Shown: piece by piece, positions 7,981-16,146 of the stretch
Position numbering within the stretch: position 1 is the stretch's first letter
How the letters are laid out: the number at the start of each line of letters is the position of its first letter
DNA from: JAJYTL01 sp046705265
GTDB lineage: Bacteria; Pseudomonadota; Alphaproteobacteria; Ferrovibrionales; Ferrovibrionaceae
Direction of reading: 5' to 3'
Length of the DNA stretch: 43,016 bases
NCBI GenBank assembly: GCA_046705265.1
Contig: JBJKQL010000079.1
Span: 1-43,016 of the forward strand
Program-made: the position numbers and the translations under genes
Notes under the pieces: model-generated
What the model was told of the DNA's origin: nothing
What the model saw: the letters and a program-made list of their open reading frames with translations, nothing else
The model's database searches: none

Positions 7981-9195
7981 ATGACCGACCATGTGACAAG
8001 CCCCTCGGGGCCGCTTCTCGGCGTTCGGGTGCTCGATCTCTCGCGTCTTGTTGCCGGCAACATGGCAACCCATGTCATCGCCGATCTTGGCGCCGACGTG
8101 ATCAAGATCGAGCATCCGGAAAGGGGCGACGATCTCCGTCGCTGGCGAGTCCAGGGCGTCGAGGTGTTCTGGAAGGTCTATGCCCGGAACAAGCGCAGCG
8201 TCGCACTCGACATCAAGAGCGAGGCGGGCCGCGTCGCGCTTTTTACCTTGATCGAGACCGCCGATGCCTTGGTGGAAAACTTCATGCCGGGAACATTGGA
8301 GCGGCTCGGCTTCGCGCCGGAGCAACTATTGGCGGCCAACCCGAATCTCGTCGTCGTCCGCCTTTCCGGCTGGGGCCAGACCGGGCCCTACCGCGACCGG
8401 CCGGGATTCGGCACCTTGGTCGAGGCCATGTCGGGTTATGCCGAGCTCAACGGCTTTCCTGCCTCGCCGCCGCTCCTGCCGCCGCTCGCCATGGCGGATA
8501 TGGTGGCAGGCCTTTATGCGGCCGTGGCGCTGCTTTCGGCGCTCCGTGTCGTCGAGGGCGGCGGCACGGGGCAGGTGGTCGACATCTCGCTGTTCGAGCC
8601 GATCTTCTCCTTCATCAGCACCGAAGCAGCGCAATACGCGCTCACCGGCAAGCCGACACCCCGCACAGGCAACCAGTCGAGCCACACCGCTCCGCGCAAC
8701 GCCTTTCTTTGTGCCGACGGGAAATATGTTGCGCTTTCAGCCTCGATGCAAAGCATGGCGGAGCGGCTGTTCCGTGCCATCGGCCGGCCGGATCTGATCG
8801 ACGATCCGCGTTTTCGCACTAACGACGACCGGGTGCGGAATCGCGACACGCTGGACCAGATAATCGGCGACGTCATTCGCCGACGCACGCGAGAAGAGAA
8901 TCTTCGCCATTTCGAGGCGGCGGACGTTACGGTGGGCCCGATCTTGAGCGTGGCCGAGCTTCTTAGCCATCCCTTCGCCCGCGGCCGCGGGATTATTGCC
9001 GAGATCGGGGCGGATGGGGAAAAGCTGCCGATGCACGGGGTGGTGCCGCGTTTCTCGGTGACACCCGGGCGGATCGCGCGTCCAGCACCGGCCCTCGGCC
9101 AGCATACCGAGGAGGTTCTCGGTTTCTTGAAATCCGCGTCGGCAATCGAAGACAACGTCGAGCGGAACGCCAAAGCCGCCGAGGACGAATCGTAA
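7981..9195 (+). CDS. Class III CoA-transferase (CaiB/BaiF family)
   Basis: A 404-residue CoA-transferase that moves CoA from a donor thioester to a free acid. The N-terminal VRVLDLSRLVAGN and GADVIKIEHPERGD are typical, and the likely catalytic Asp is in AMADMVAGLYAAVALLSAL. Family III enzymes act as interlocked dimers through a covalent aspartyl intermediate. The ATG lies 6 bp after the deacylase stop with no strong ribosome site, which suggests translational coupling. A porin follows after 219 bp. The acyl substrate is unknown; other members use carnitine, formate, oxalate, mesaconate or bile-acid groups. Confidence 0.88.
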   Translation: MTDHVTSPSGPLLGVRVLDLSRLVAGNMATHVIADLGADVIKIEHPERGDDLRRWRVQGVEVFWKVYARNKRSVALDIKSEAGRVALFTLIETADALVENFMPGTLERLGFAPEQLLAANPNLVVVRLSGWGQTGPYRDRPGFGTLVEAMSGYAELNGFPASPPLLPPLAMADMVAGLYAAVALLSALRVVEGGGTGQVVDISLFEPIFSFISTEAAQYALTGKPTPRTGNQSSHTAPRNAFLCADGKYVALSASMQSMAERLFRAIGRPDLIDDPRFRTNDDRVRNRDTLDQIIGDVIRRRTREENLRHFEAADVTVGPILSVAELLSHPFARGRGIIAEIGADGEKLPMHGVVPRFSVTPGRIARPAPALGQHTEEVLGFLKSASAIEDNVERNAKAAEDES

Positions 9196-9268
9196 GTCTT
9201 TATCGCTGGTCTTCGACCATCCGCGACCTTTGTGGCCTTATGGCCACACCCACTGCCCCGATCACGGC

Positions 9269-9313
9269 TTGTCATCAAAGAGAAGTGTTCATGACATTCT
9301 ACTGTCATTGAAC
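9269..9313 (+). promoter_or_regulatory. Possible porin promoter with overlapping palindrome
   Basis: TTGTCA (9269-9274) and TGACAT (9292-9297) are 17 bp apart and could be -35 and -10 hexamers. An inverted repeat GTTCA-TGACA / TGTCA-T-TGAAC (9287-9313, 6-nt centre, one bulged base) overlaps the candidate -10. This would suit a repressor that blocks porin transcription. The -10 matches the consensus poorly. A separate 7-bp inverted repeat, TGTGGCC-N4-GGCCACA, lies upstream at 9231-9248. Confidence 0.3.
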
Positions 9314-9366
9314 CTCCCCATCATCACGGGCTCGAAAGGCGCTCACGCGGCATCTTCGTGTCGTCT

Positions 9367-9398
9367 CCCCAGGATTATTTCCTGGGGTCACATTTTTT
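9367..9398 (+). terminator. Terminator-like hairpin just before the porin RBS
   Basis: CCCCAGGA and TCCTGGGG form a perfect 8-bp stem with a 5-nt loop (9367-9387), followed after five bases by six T residues (9393-9398). The porin ribosome site GGAGGGGAG starts a few bases later and the ATG is at 9415, so porin mRNA from any upstream promoter must carry the hairpin. It may end the CoA-transferase transcript, act as an attenuator, or stabilise the porin mRNA 5' end. Confidence 0.5.
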
Positions 9399-9414
9399 CG
9401 GAGGGGAGAAGTAT

Positions 9415-10593
9415 ATGCGAAAGATATTGAACAAGGTTGTGCCGGTGTCGGCGGCGGCGGTGCTGGCGGTGGGCTTTGCGGGCGGCGCCCAGGCGGCGAC
9501 GTTCAAGGTGGGGGGGCAGATCGACCGCGCTTTCACCTACGCCAACAACGGCAAGCAATCGGGCTTTGCGAGCGTCGACAACGACGGTACCGACTCGCGC
9601 TTCAACTTTTCTGGCTCCCAGGAGCTGGGCGATAATCTGAAGCTGGGTTTCCTTTATGAAATTGCCGTGCGGCAGGCGCCGTCCTCGAAATGGGACATCG
9701 GCAACAATCATGACGTCGCGCCGTCTAATGCTTCCGGCGGCGTGCAGATCGATCCTCGCCACATCGAGGCTTATCTGCAATCCGATGCCGGCACCTTCAC
9801 CCTCGGCAAGGGCTTCGGTCCGGCCGAATATACAGATACCGTGGACTTGTCCGGCACTACCTTCCTCGGCGGCGGAATCGAGTATACCGATTATGCGGGC
9901 GCCCTCAGCTTCACCGATAGTGCTGGGAACGCCAAGCTCACTGTCGGCAACGTAATGAGCAATTTTAATGCATTGGGCCGCACGAATCGCGTCCGCTACG
10001 ATACCCCAAAGATCGATGGTTTCCAGGGTTCGGCCAGCCTCGACAGTGGCAAGGCCTACGAACTCGGGCTCACCTACGACCTCAAATTGCCCGACCAAGC
10101 CCGTTTTGCCGCCGGCGCAGGTTGGGCCGATAGCGAAGACCACAACAATGATCAGAGCCCCGGAACCGGAGTCTTTTCCTCGGCTTCAAGTCGCTTCCGT
10201 GTCTTTAACGGCTCGGCTTCCTTGCTCCTCAGCGATGGATTGGTGTTTACCGTTGGTGGCGCATGGGAAAAAACCGTGGACTTCAGCGGCAGTGGTACCG
10301 CATCCCAGGTCGGTTATGATGCCAGCGATCTTTTCGGCCAGATTGGCTATAGAATCGGCAAGAATCGCATCGCGGTTAACTACGGCGAGACCCGCGATTT
10401 ACCGCTCCAAGGCATCGTTGGTCGCCAGATCGGTCTTGCATATCTATACCATTGGAGCGGTGCGGTAAGGTTCTACGCGTCATATCACCGCTATACGGCC
10501 TCTCTGCCCGGCTTTGCGCAGACGAAGTACGGTGTCGGCAGTCTGAAGCCGATCAATCAGATCTTCTCTGGCGTGCTGATCAAGTTCATGTAA
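9415..10593 (+). CDS. Outer membrane porin
   Basis: A 392-residue beta-barrel porin. A signal peptide (MRKILNKVVPVSAAAVLAV with cleavage after AQA) is followed by alternating amphipathic strands with many Gly, Asp and Asn turns, starting FKVGGQIDRAFTYANNG. The barrel ends in IFSGVLIKFM, close to the usual C-terminal aromatic signal. It resembles the general Gram-negative porins of Proteobacteria that let small solutes through. The ATG at 9415 follows a strong GGAGGGGAG; an in-frame extension from 9358 would run through the leader hairpin and is rejected. Its place after deacylase and CoA-transferase genes fits nutrient uptake, but the solute is unknown. Confidence 0.88.
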   Translation: MRKILNKVVPVSAAAVLAVGFAGGAQAATFKVGGQIDRAFTYANNGKQSGFASVDNDGTDSRFNFSGSQELGDNLKLGFLYEIAVRQAPSSKWDIGNNHDVAPSNASGGVQIDPRHIEAYLQSDAGTFTLGKGFGPAEYTDTVDLSGTTFLGGGIEYTDYAGALSFTDSAGNAKLTVGNVMSNFNALGRTNRVRYDTPKIDGFQGSASLDSGKAYELGLTYDLKLPDQARFAAGAGWADSEDHNNDQSPGTGVFSSASSRFRVFNGSASLLLSDGLVFTVGGAWEKTVDFSGSGTASQVGYDASDLFGQIGYRIGKNRIAVNYGETRDLPLQGIVGRQIGLAYLYHWSGAVRFYASYHRYTASLPGFAQTKYGVGSLKPINQIFSGVLIKFM

Positions 10594-10627
10594 GCTTCTC
10601 GCATCATTCAGCGAGATCAGAGTGCGT

Positions 10628-11083
10628 ATGAAGCTGTTGCTGCTCGGTATGGCCCTATTGCTGGCCGCGGGAGTCACAGGGTGCACATTCCACACCCAGC
10701 CCGCGAACGTCAACACCAGGGTCGGTACGGACCATATGCCGAAGGCGCGGGGTCTGTTCGACCGGGATTCTCCCTACGCTACCAACGACGGACTGGTTGT
10801 CTACTCAAGCAACCCCAACCAGCCCTCGTTGGTGGGCCCAGGGCGAGCACAGCCGGCGCCAAGCGCTACCACTGCGCCGCGGCCACCAGCCACCACCCTC
10901 GCGACGCCGCCCGCTGCAAGCGGCGCGGCACCGCTCTCGCCGCAGGATTACCAGCAGTTCCGCAACTTCCAGGCCTACCAGCGCTTTCTTGCCCTGCCTA
11001 CCGATTCACCGCAGCGTCTCGAATTCCAGCAATGGCTCGAATGGCAGTATTACCGTCAATGGAAGGCTCGGAACGCCCAATGA
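10628..11083 (+). CDS. Putative small outer-membrane lipoprotein
   Basis: About 151 residues with a lipoprotein signal: MKLLLLGMALLLAAGVTGC, lipobox VTGC. The mature part starts as a polar segment, continues with a Pro/Ala/Thr-rich linker (about residues 80-105) and ends with a charged, aromatic-rich helix containing DYQQFRNFQAYQRF and QWLEWQYYRQWK. I do not recognise the family. It starts 34 bp after the porin stop and is probably cotranscribed with it; a small hairpin (TCTCGC/GCGAGA, 10597-10616) lies in the gap. ATG 10628 is taken as start; GTG 10622 is equally possible. Confidence 0.7.
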   Translation: MKLLLLGMALLLAAGVTGCTFHTQPANVNTRVGTDHMPKARGLFDRDSPYATNDGLVVYSSNPNQPSLVGPGRAQPAPSATTAPRPPATTLATPPAASGAAPLSPQDYQQFRNFQAYQRFLALPTDSPQRLEFQQWLEWQYYRQWKARNAQ

Positions 11084-11181
11084 GCGTTGTGCGCGCGTCG
11101 GCTCCGTCTTTTCGCCCTCTATTTTCTTTTGGTCTTCTGTTTCTGCTTTCTCTGGCCTGTTTCAATGCTCTTTTAGCCTGA
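11080..11181 (+). CDS. Possible 33-residue hydrophobic peptide
   Basis: A short frame begins at the ATG that overlaps the lipoprotein stop (ATGA, 11080-11083) and encodes 33 residues, with a strongly hydrophobic stretch LFSFGLLFLLSLACFNALLA after a basic N terminus. This is what a single membrane-spanning peptide would look like, and the overlap would allow coupled translation. No family is recognised, there is no independent ribosome site, and a chance frame is quite possible. Confidence 0.25.
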   Translation: MSVVRASAPSFRPLFSFGLLFLLSLACFNALLA

Positions 11182-11277
11182 CGTTGGATTCTCCCGATCT
11201 CTCTCGATCGCGTTTTTTTCGACGAAATCTACGCACCCGCAAGGGGGCGTTCTGCCGAGATGCCGCGTTCGACACTC

Positions 11278-11304
11278 AAAGCCGGGCCTGTGCCCGGCTT
11301 TTTT
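11278..11304 (+). terminator. Rho-independent terminator
   Basis: A perfect 7-bp stem GCCGGGC / GCCCGGC with loop CTGT, preceded by AAA and followed by TTTTTT (11299-11304). It is the clearest intrinsic terminator in the window. It likely ends the porin-lipoprotein transcript, 195 bp after the lipoprotein stop, and isolates it from the EgtB-like gene that starts 80 bp downstream. Confidence 0.85.
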
Positions 11305-11383
11305 ACGGCGGCCGACTGGAGCAGGGGTTTATTCCGGCGGCTGGTGCCGTTAAAATCATTGCTTCCCTTCCGCGCGAGGCTGA

Positions 11384-12742
11384 ATGACCGACATACCGGA
11401 GCGGGCTTTCTCAGACGCCGATTTGGGCGAGAGCCTTTGCGACGCACGCCAGCGTACACTTCAACTTCTCGAGGGCCTTGATCCAGAAGAGCATCGTGCC
11501 CGCCGTGGCTTGCGTCGCGAAGACGAGGGCCTTACCCCGTTGCAGCTCTCGGTGGTAAATCCTTTGCTCTGGGAAGTCGGCCATGTCGCTTGGTTTCACG
11601 AGCGATTTGTGTTGCGGGATCTCGATGGCCGGGCGCCGATCCGGCCAGATGCTGACGCACTCTACCAGTCCGTAGATATGCCGCCTGAGGCGCGGTGGAC
11701 CCTCGACCTGCCACCGATCGAGCCGACGCTCGCCTACATGACGGCCGTGCAGGAGGAAGTAATCGGGCGGCTTCAGCGCGGACCGTTGAGCGTCCAGGCG
11801 CGGGAAATCCAGGAAATCGGCATCCTCCATGAAGACATGCACGACGAAACCCTGGTCTACGGGCGCCAGACGCTCGGCTATCCGGCACCGGTTTTCGCCG
11901 CGACGCCAGATCCTGGTCTTGCCGCCGGTCCGTGGCCTGGAGATGCGGAAATTCCCGGCGGGCATTTTTGCCTCGGGGCCGCCCCCGGCCATGGCGGGCT
12001 TGTGCTTGACAATGAAAAATGGGCGCATGAAGTCGAAGTCAAACCCTTCCGCATCGCGCGAGCGCCGGTGACCAACGCCCAATTCGCGGCTTTCGTTGCC
12101 GATGGGGGCTATCATAGGACGCGTTTCTGGGATGCCGCAGGTTGGCATTGGCGGGCCAGCACCGGCGCGGAGCAGCCGCTTTATTGGATCGCCGATGGTG
12201 CCGGCGGCTGGCTTGTCGCTCAGTTCGATCATCTTGTTGCCCTGGCTCCGCATCAGCCGGTGACCCACGTTAGTTGGCACGAAGCGAAAGCATTTTGCCG
12301 TTGGGCGGGGCGTCGCCTCCCCACTGAACTCGAATGGGAGGTCGCAGCCGCGGCCGAGCCTGAAGCCGGTGTGTCCAGCCTCATCCCGGTCAAGCGGCGC
12401 TATCCCTGGGGTGCGGCAGCGCCGACGCCAGAGTGCGCCAATCTTGACGCCAGGCTTCTCGGCCCAATCGACGTGGCGGCCTTGGCGGCAGGCGATTCCG
12501 CTTTCGGCTGCCGACAGATGATTGGCAATGTGTGGGAATGGACGGATTCGGCCTTTCTGCCCTATCCCGGTTTTGTCGCCGGGCCTTATAAAGCCTATTC
12601 CGAGCCGTGGTTCGGTACGCCGAAAGTGTTGCGCGGCGGCTGCTTCGCGACCCGAAGCCGGCTCGTGTCCAATCTCTACCGCAACTTCTTTCCGCCCGAG
12701 CGCCGCGATCTTTTTGCCGGTCTGCGCACCTGTGCGCTATAA
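11384..12742 (+). CDS. EgtB-like non-heme iron sulfoxide synthase
   Basis: A 452-residue two-domain protein. The N-terminal DinB-like domain has H67 (GHVAWFHE) and H149, H153, E155 in HEDMHDE, the HX3HXE iron motif of EgtB. The C-terminal formylglycine-generating-enzyme/SUMF1 domain includes ARAPVTNAQFAAFV, THVSWHEAKAFCRWAGRRLP, IGNVWEWTDSAF, and ends NFFPPERRDLFAGLRTCAL. EgtB couples hercynine with a thiol for ergothioneine synthesis; close relatives (SenA) make the selenium analogue. No EgtD methyltransferase or selenium gene is in the window, so the substrate is open. It stands alone after a strong terminator, 62 bp before the acyl-CoA dehydrogenase. Confidence 0.82.
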   Translation: MTDIPERAFSDADLGESLCDARQRTLQLLEGLDPEEHRARRGLRREDEGLTPLQLSVVNPLLWEVGHVAWFHERFVLRDLDGRAPIRPDADALYQSVDMPPEARWTLDLPPIEPTLAYMTAVQEEVIGRLQRGPLSVQAREIQEIGILHEDMHDETLVYGRQTLGYPAPVFAATPDPGLAAGPWPGDAEIPGGHFCLGAAPGHGGLVLDNEKWAHEVEVKPFRIARAPVTNAQFAAFVADGGYHRTRFWDAAGWHWRASTGAEQPLYWIADGAGGWLVAQFDHLVALAPHQPVTHVSWHEAKAFCRWAGRRLPTELEWEVAAAAEPEAGVSSLIPVKRRYPWGAAAPTPECANLDARLLGPIDVAALAAGDSAFGCRQMIGNVWEWTDSAFLPYPGFVAGPYKAYSEPWFGTPKVLRGGCFATRSRLVSNLYRNFFPPERRDLFAGLRTCAL

Positions 12743-12804
12743 CGGCACCGCGACAGCAAGCGTCCGATCCAACGTTTGTCGATTTGGCAATTGTCGAGAC
12801 ATTG

Positions 12805-13989
12805 ATGCGCGTGATGGAAATGCAGCCGCCGTTCGGCGACCGGCTTGAAATTCGTCAGATTCGCGACTCGGTACGGGCGCTTTGCGCACGCTTTCCGGGT
12901 GCTTACTGGCGTGGCCTCGACCGCGAGCGTGCGTATCCAACGGAATTCGTGAAGGCGCTGACCGACGCCGGCATGCTTTCGGTGTTGATTCCGGAGGATT
13001 ACGGCGGCAGCGGTCTTGGCTTGGCGGCGGCCGCGGCGATTCTCGAGGAGATACACAAAAGCGGGGGCAATGGCGCCGCTTGCCACGCGCAGATGTATAT
13101 CATGGGAACGATCCTTCGCCACGGCAGTGAAACGCAGAAACGCCAATGGCTGCCGGGTATCGCTTCGGGCGCCTTGCGGCTGCAGGCCTTCGGCGTCACT
13201 GAGCCCTCCGCCGGTACCGATACGACCGCGATCCGCACGACGGCGATCCGCGATGGCGAACATTATGTCGTGAATGGCCAGAAGGTCTGGACCAGCCGTG
13301 CCGAGCATTCCGATCTCCTACTCCTTCTCGCGCGCACCGCGCCTCGCGATCGGGTGGCGAAACGCACCGAGGGACTTTCGGTCTTCGTCGTCAACATGCG
13401 CGAGACGGCGGGCCGCGGCCTCACCATCCGGCCGATTCGTACCATGCTGAACCACGCGACGACCGAGGTATTCTTCGACAATGTCGTGGTGCCGGCGGCG
13501 AATTTGATCGGCGAGGAAGGCAAGGGCTTCCGCTACATCCTAGACGGCATGAACGCGGAACGGATTCTGATCGCCGCGGAATGTATCGGCGACGCGCGCT
13601 GGTTCCTTGCTCGCGCCTCGGATTACGCGCGTTCGCGAGTGGTCTTCGGCCGGCCAATCGGCCAAAACCAGGGTATCCAATTTCCGATCGCCCGCAGCTA
13701 CATCGAAACGGAGGCGGCGGCGCTGATGATGCAGCGGGCCGCGAGCCTCTTTGAAGCGGGCGAGTCCTGTGGTGCTGAAGCCAACATGGCAAAGCTTCTC
13801 TCCGCCGATGCCTCGTGGAAGGCGGGCGATATGTGTCTTCAAACCCACGGCGGCTTCGGCTTTGCCGAGGACTACGATATCGAGCGCAAGTTCCGCGAAA
13901 CGCGTCTATACCAGGTCGCTCCGATCTCGACCAACCTCATTCTTGGCTACGTGGCCGAGCATGTGCTCGGCCTGCCACGTTCCTATTGA
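12805..13989 (+). CDS. Acyl-CoA dehydrogenase
   Basis: A 394-residue flavin-dependent acyl-CoA dehydrogenase with all three domains. Visible motifs are PEDYGGSGLGLAAAA, the FAD-binding AFGVTEPSAGTD, the beta-domain VNGQKVWTSRAEH, and the C-terminal THGGFGFAEDYDIER and RETRLYQVAPIST. The usual C-terminal catalytic Glu motif (YEGT) is replaced by APIS. Instead E252 in GMNAERILIA aligns with the base of isovaleryl- and long-chain enzymes. Electrons would go to ETF. The start is uncertain: ATG 12805 has a weak CGAGA upstream, and ATGs 12814 and 12820 are alternatives. A hydratase gene follows at once. Confidence 0.88.
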   Translation: MRVMEMQPPFGDRLEIRQIRDSVRALCARFPGAYWRGLDRERAYPTEFVKALTDAGMLSVLIPEDYGGSGLGLAAAAAILEEIHKSGGNGAACHAQMYIMGTILRHGSETQKRQWLPGIASGALRLQAFGVTEPSAGTDTTAIRTTAIRDGEHYVVNGQKVWTSRAEHSDLLLLLARTAPRDRVAKRTEGLSVFVVNMRETAGRGLTIRPIRTMLNHATTEVFFDNVVVPAANLIGEEGKGFRYILDGMNAERILIAAECIGDARWFLARASDYARSRVVFGRPIGQNQGIQFPIARSYIETEAAALMMQRAASLFEAGESCGAEANMAKLLSADASWKAGDMCLQTHGGFGFAEDYDIERKFRETRLYQVAPISTNLILGYVAEHVLGLPRSY

Positions 13990-14033
13990 GCCTCCGATGC
14001 AATACCGCCATTCCCTGTTCCGGGAGTCATGAA

Positions 14034-14900
14034 ATGAGTGACGTTCCGAGTCCAGCGACAGCTAAATCGCTCGCACATCTCCGGGACTGGATCGGCCGAC
14101 GCGAGAGTGTCAGCGAAATGCTGGCAGCGGCGCAGGTCGCGAAACTTGCGGCGACCCTTGATCTCGATCATGCGCCGGCAACCGGCGAGCCATTGCCGCC
14201 GCTCTGGCATTGGATTTTTTTCAACGCCGTGGCGCGAACCGGTGAAATCGGCCCCGATGGCCATCCGAAACGGGGTGGCTTTCTCCCGCCCGTCCCCTTG
14301 CCGCGACGGATGTGGGCGGCGAGTCGGATCAATTTTGAAAAGCCGCTCCGCGTTGGTGAGATGACGACGCGGAGCGGTGAGATCGCTAATGTGGAGATCA
14401 AGGACGGCCGCTCAGGCACGCTCGTTTTCGTTACCATCCGCTACCAGATTTGCGGTGATTGCGGGGGCGTCATCGAAGAAGAGAACACGGTGGTCTACCG
14501 GGGCACCGCGGCGACGGCGACCGCAGCGGTTGCCGAACCCGCGCCGGCGAATAGCCTCTGGCGGCGTGAGGTTCAGCCGGACCCGGTACTACTCTTCCGC
14601 TATTCGGCGGTCACTTTTAATGGCCATCGTATCCATTACGATCACCCCTATGTCACCGCCACAGAGGGCTACCCCGGTCTCGTGGTGCATGGGCCCTTGA
14701 CGGCGACGTTGCTCGCCGAACATCTCCGTGCCCACTGGCCGGCTTCTCCCATAGGCTTGGCGATCCGCGCGCGGAGCCCGCTATTCGCTCCGGAGTCTTT
14801 TACCGTTCATGGCGCACCGGGAACGGACGGCAAGACGGTCGCGCTTTGGGCCGCCAATGCCGCAGGCGGTCTTGCCATGACCATGGACGCGCACTTCTGA
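14034..14900 (+). CDS. MaoC/FAS1-like acyl-CoA hydratase (mesaconyl-CoA hydratase family)
   Basis: A 288-residue double hot-dog protein. The N-terminal FAS1-like dehydratase half contains LPPLWHWIFF and GGFLPPVPLPRRMWA. The C-terminal half has the hydratase signature FRYSAVTFNGHRIHYDHPY followed by YPGLVVHGPLTATLL. This arrangement is that of mesaconyl-C4-CoA or itaconyl-CoA hydratases and related HTD2-type proteins. GGGAG sits 7 nt before the ATG. The acyl-CoA dehydrogenase stop is 44 bp upstream, so the pair probably performs consecutive dehydrogenation and hydration of one acyl-CoA. No CoA lyase follows, so the C5-dicarboxylate route is not demonstrated. Confidence 0.82.
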   Translation: MSDVPSPATAKSLAHLRDWIGRRESVSEMLAAAQVAKLAATLDLDHAPATGEPLPPLWHWIFFNAVARTGEIGPDGHPKRGGFLPPVPLPRRMWAASRINFEKPLRVGEMTTRSGEIANVEIKDGRSGTLVFVTIRYQICGDCGGVIEEENTVVYRGTAATATAAVAEPAPANSLWRREVQPDPVLLFRYSAVTFNGHRIHYDHPYVTATEGYPGLVVHGPLTATLLAEHLRAHWPASPIGLAIRARSPLFAPESFTVHGAPGTDGKTVALWAANAAGGLAMTMDAHF

Positions 14901-15014
14901 ATTCGTCAGCGGATTGCCTGCGTCCACTTCGAGTCTAGATTGCGTGTTCCAAGGATGTCGGGATGCCGCGCGAAGCGGTTCTGGTGACGGTCCGGAACGC
15001 ACCGCCAAAGATTC

Positions 15015-15983
15015 CTAGCCGGTCCACCGGCTGGCATAGGTCGCGACCGATGTCGATTCAGCGTCGGTCGTGACCAAGGTTTTTTCGTGGATGCGATGGA
15101 AGTTGAGGACGAGAAGGAACGCGACGGCGCTCATCATCGTCGAGGGAATCCAGATGATCAAGCCGCCGATGGTCTGGTCCTGAAGCGGCGTGATGCTAGG
15201 AAAGAGACGCCCGCAAAGCGCGTAAACCGGATACAGGTCGTAACTCGCGAAGCTTATATAAGCCCCCAGCAGAATCTGCGGCAGCATCACCGAAAAGGCG
15301 GCAATGGCTCGGACCGCGAATGAGGTGCGCGCCGGTGGCTTTGGCCGCGGATCGAGCACCAGGAACCAAAACAACAGACCGTCGACCACCATGCTCCAGT
15401 TCATCAGATCATAGAGATGTGGATCGATCATGGCGCGGAACTGAACAGGCGGAATAAGCCAGAAATAGACCAGACCGACAAAAAGGAAGGCGGCGATCGC
15501 CGGCTGCTGCAGAACGTTCATCGTGCTGCGTACCAGGCGGCTTCGAACCAGACGGCGGAACGGCGGCGGCATGCCGCGCATGATAGTCTCACCGGGGCAG
15601 CCGAGCGCGATCAGGAACGGCCCAAGGTGATGCATCACGATATGCTGGATGCGGTTCAGGAAGAACATATGCTGCGTCATGTACTCGAAGCGGGTCTGTA
15701 GCACCGCGTAGAGTGACGCCATGCCGAGGACGAAAAAGATCTGGCGCCAGCGCGGCGGTCTGTGCTCGGGTGCTGTGCGCAGCAAGCCGTAGCCGTACCA
15801 CCAGAGTGTCATCGCGAGGCTCAGGAATTCGACCCAGGAGAAATCCCAAGGTGCCCAAACCGGGAGCTTTGCGGGATAGGCCGCCGAAAGCCAGGAAACG
15901 ACACTGCTGAAGGCAAGGACGCCGAAAAGGCCAAATCCGTCGGTCCGCGTCAGCTGATCGTTTGGGCCGTGCGCAAGCGACAA
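15015..15983 (-). CDS. ctaG: Cytochrome c oxidase assembly factor CtaG (caa3 type)
   Basis: A 322-residue polytopic membrane protein of the Caa3_CtaG family with about seven hydrophobic helices. Family features are RIQHIVMHHLGPFLIALG, PHLYDLMNWSMVVDGLLFW, and DQTIGGLIIWIPSTMMSAV near the end. CtaG-type proteins assist copper-dependent assembly of heme-copper oxidases in the cytoplasmic membrane. The TTG at 15983 is the only reasonable start and has GAGGAG about 10 nt upstream. It stands alone: no oxidase subunit, Sco or Cox11 gene is nearby. It shares no operon with the convergent hydratase gene. Confidence 0.83.
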   Translation of the reverse strand: MSLAHGPNDQLTRTDGFGLFGVLAFSSVVSWLSAAYPAKLPVWAPWDFSWVEFLSLAMTLWWYGYGLLRTAPEHRPPRWRQIFFVLGMASLYAVLQTRFEYMTQHMFFLNRIQHIVMHHLGPFLIALGCPGETIMRGMPPPFRRLVRSRLVRSTMNVLQQPAIAAFLFVGLVYFWLIPPVQFRAMIDPHLYDLMNWSMVVDGLLFWFLVLDPRPKPPARTSFAVRAIAAFSVMLPQILLGAYISFASYDLYPVYALCGRLFPSITPLQDQTIGGLIIWIPSTMMSAVAFLLVLNFHRIHEKTLVTTDAESTSVATYASRWTG

Positions 15984-16146
15984 CGCCCTTCTCTCCTCGT
16001 GCGGGACCGCGAGAGGCTAAGTCCGTGGTCGCGCCGTTTGTTTTTGGCTGCGGCCGAGGTTTGATTGGCGCCGCCGCGATCTCGCGCCCTGGCGGTCCCG
16101 GTTGCCTTGTGCCGGGGCCCTCCAGCTTCCGGTTGCCGCTAAAACA

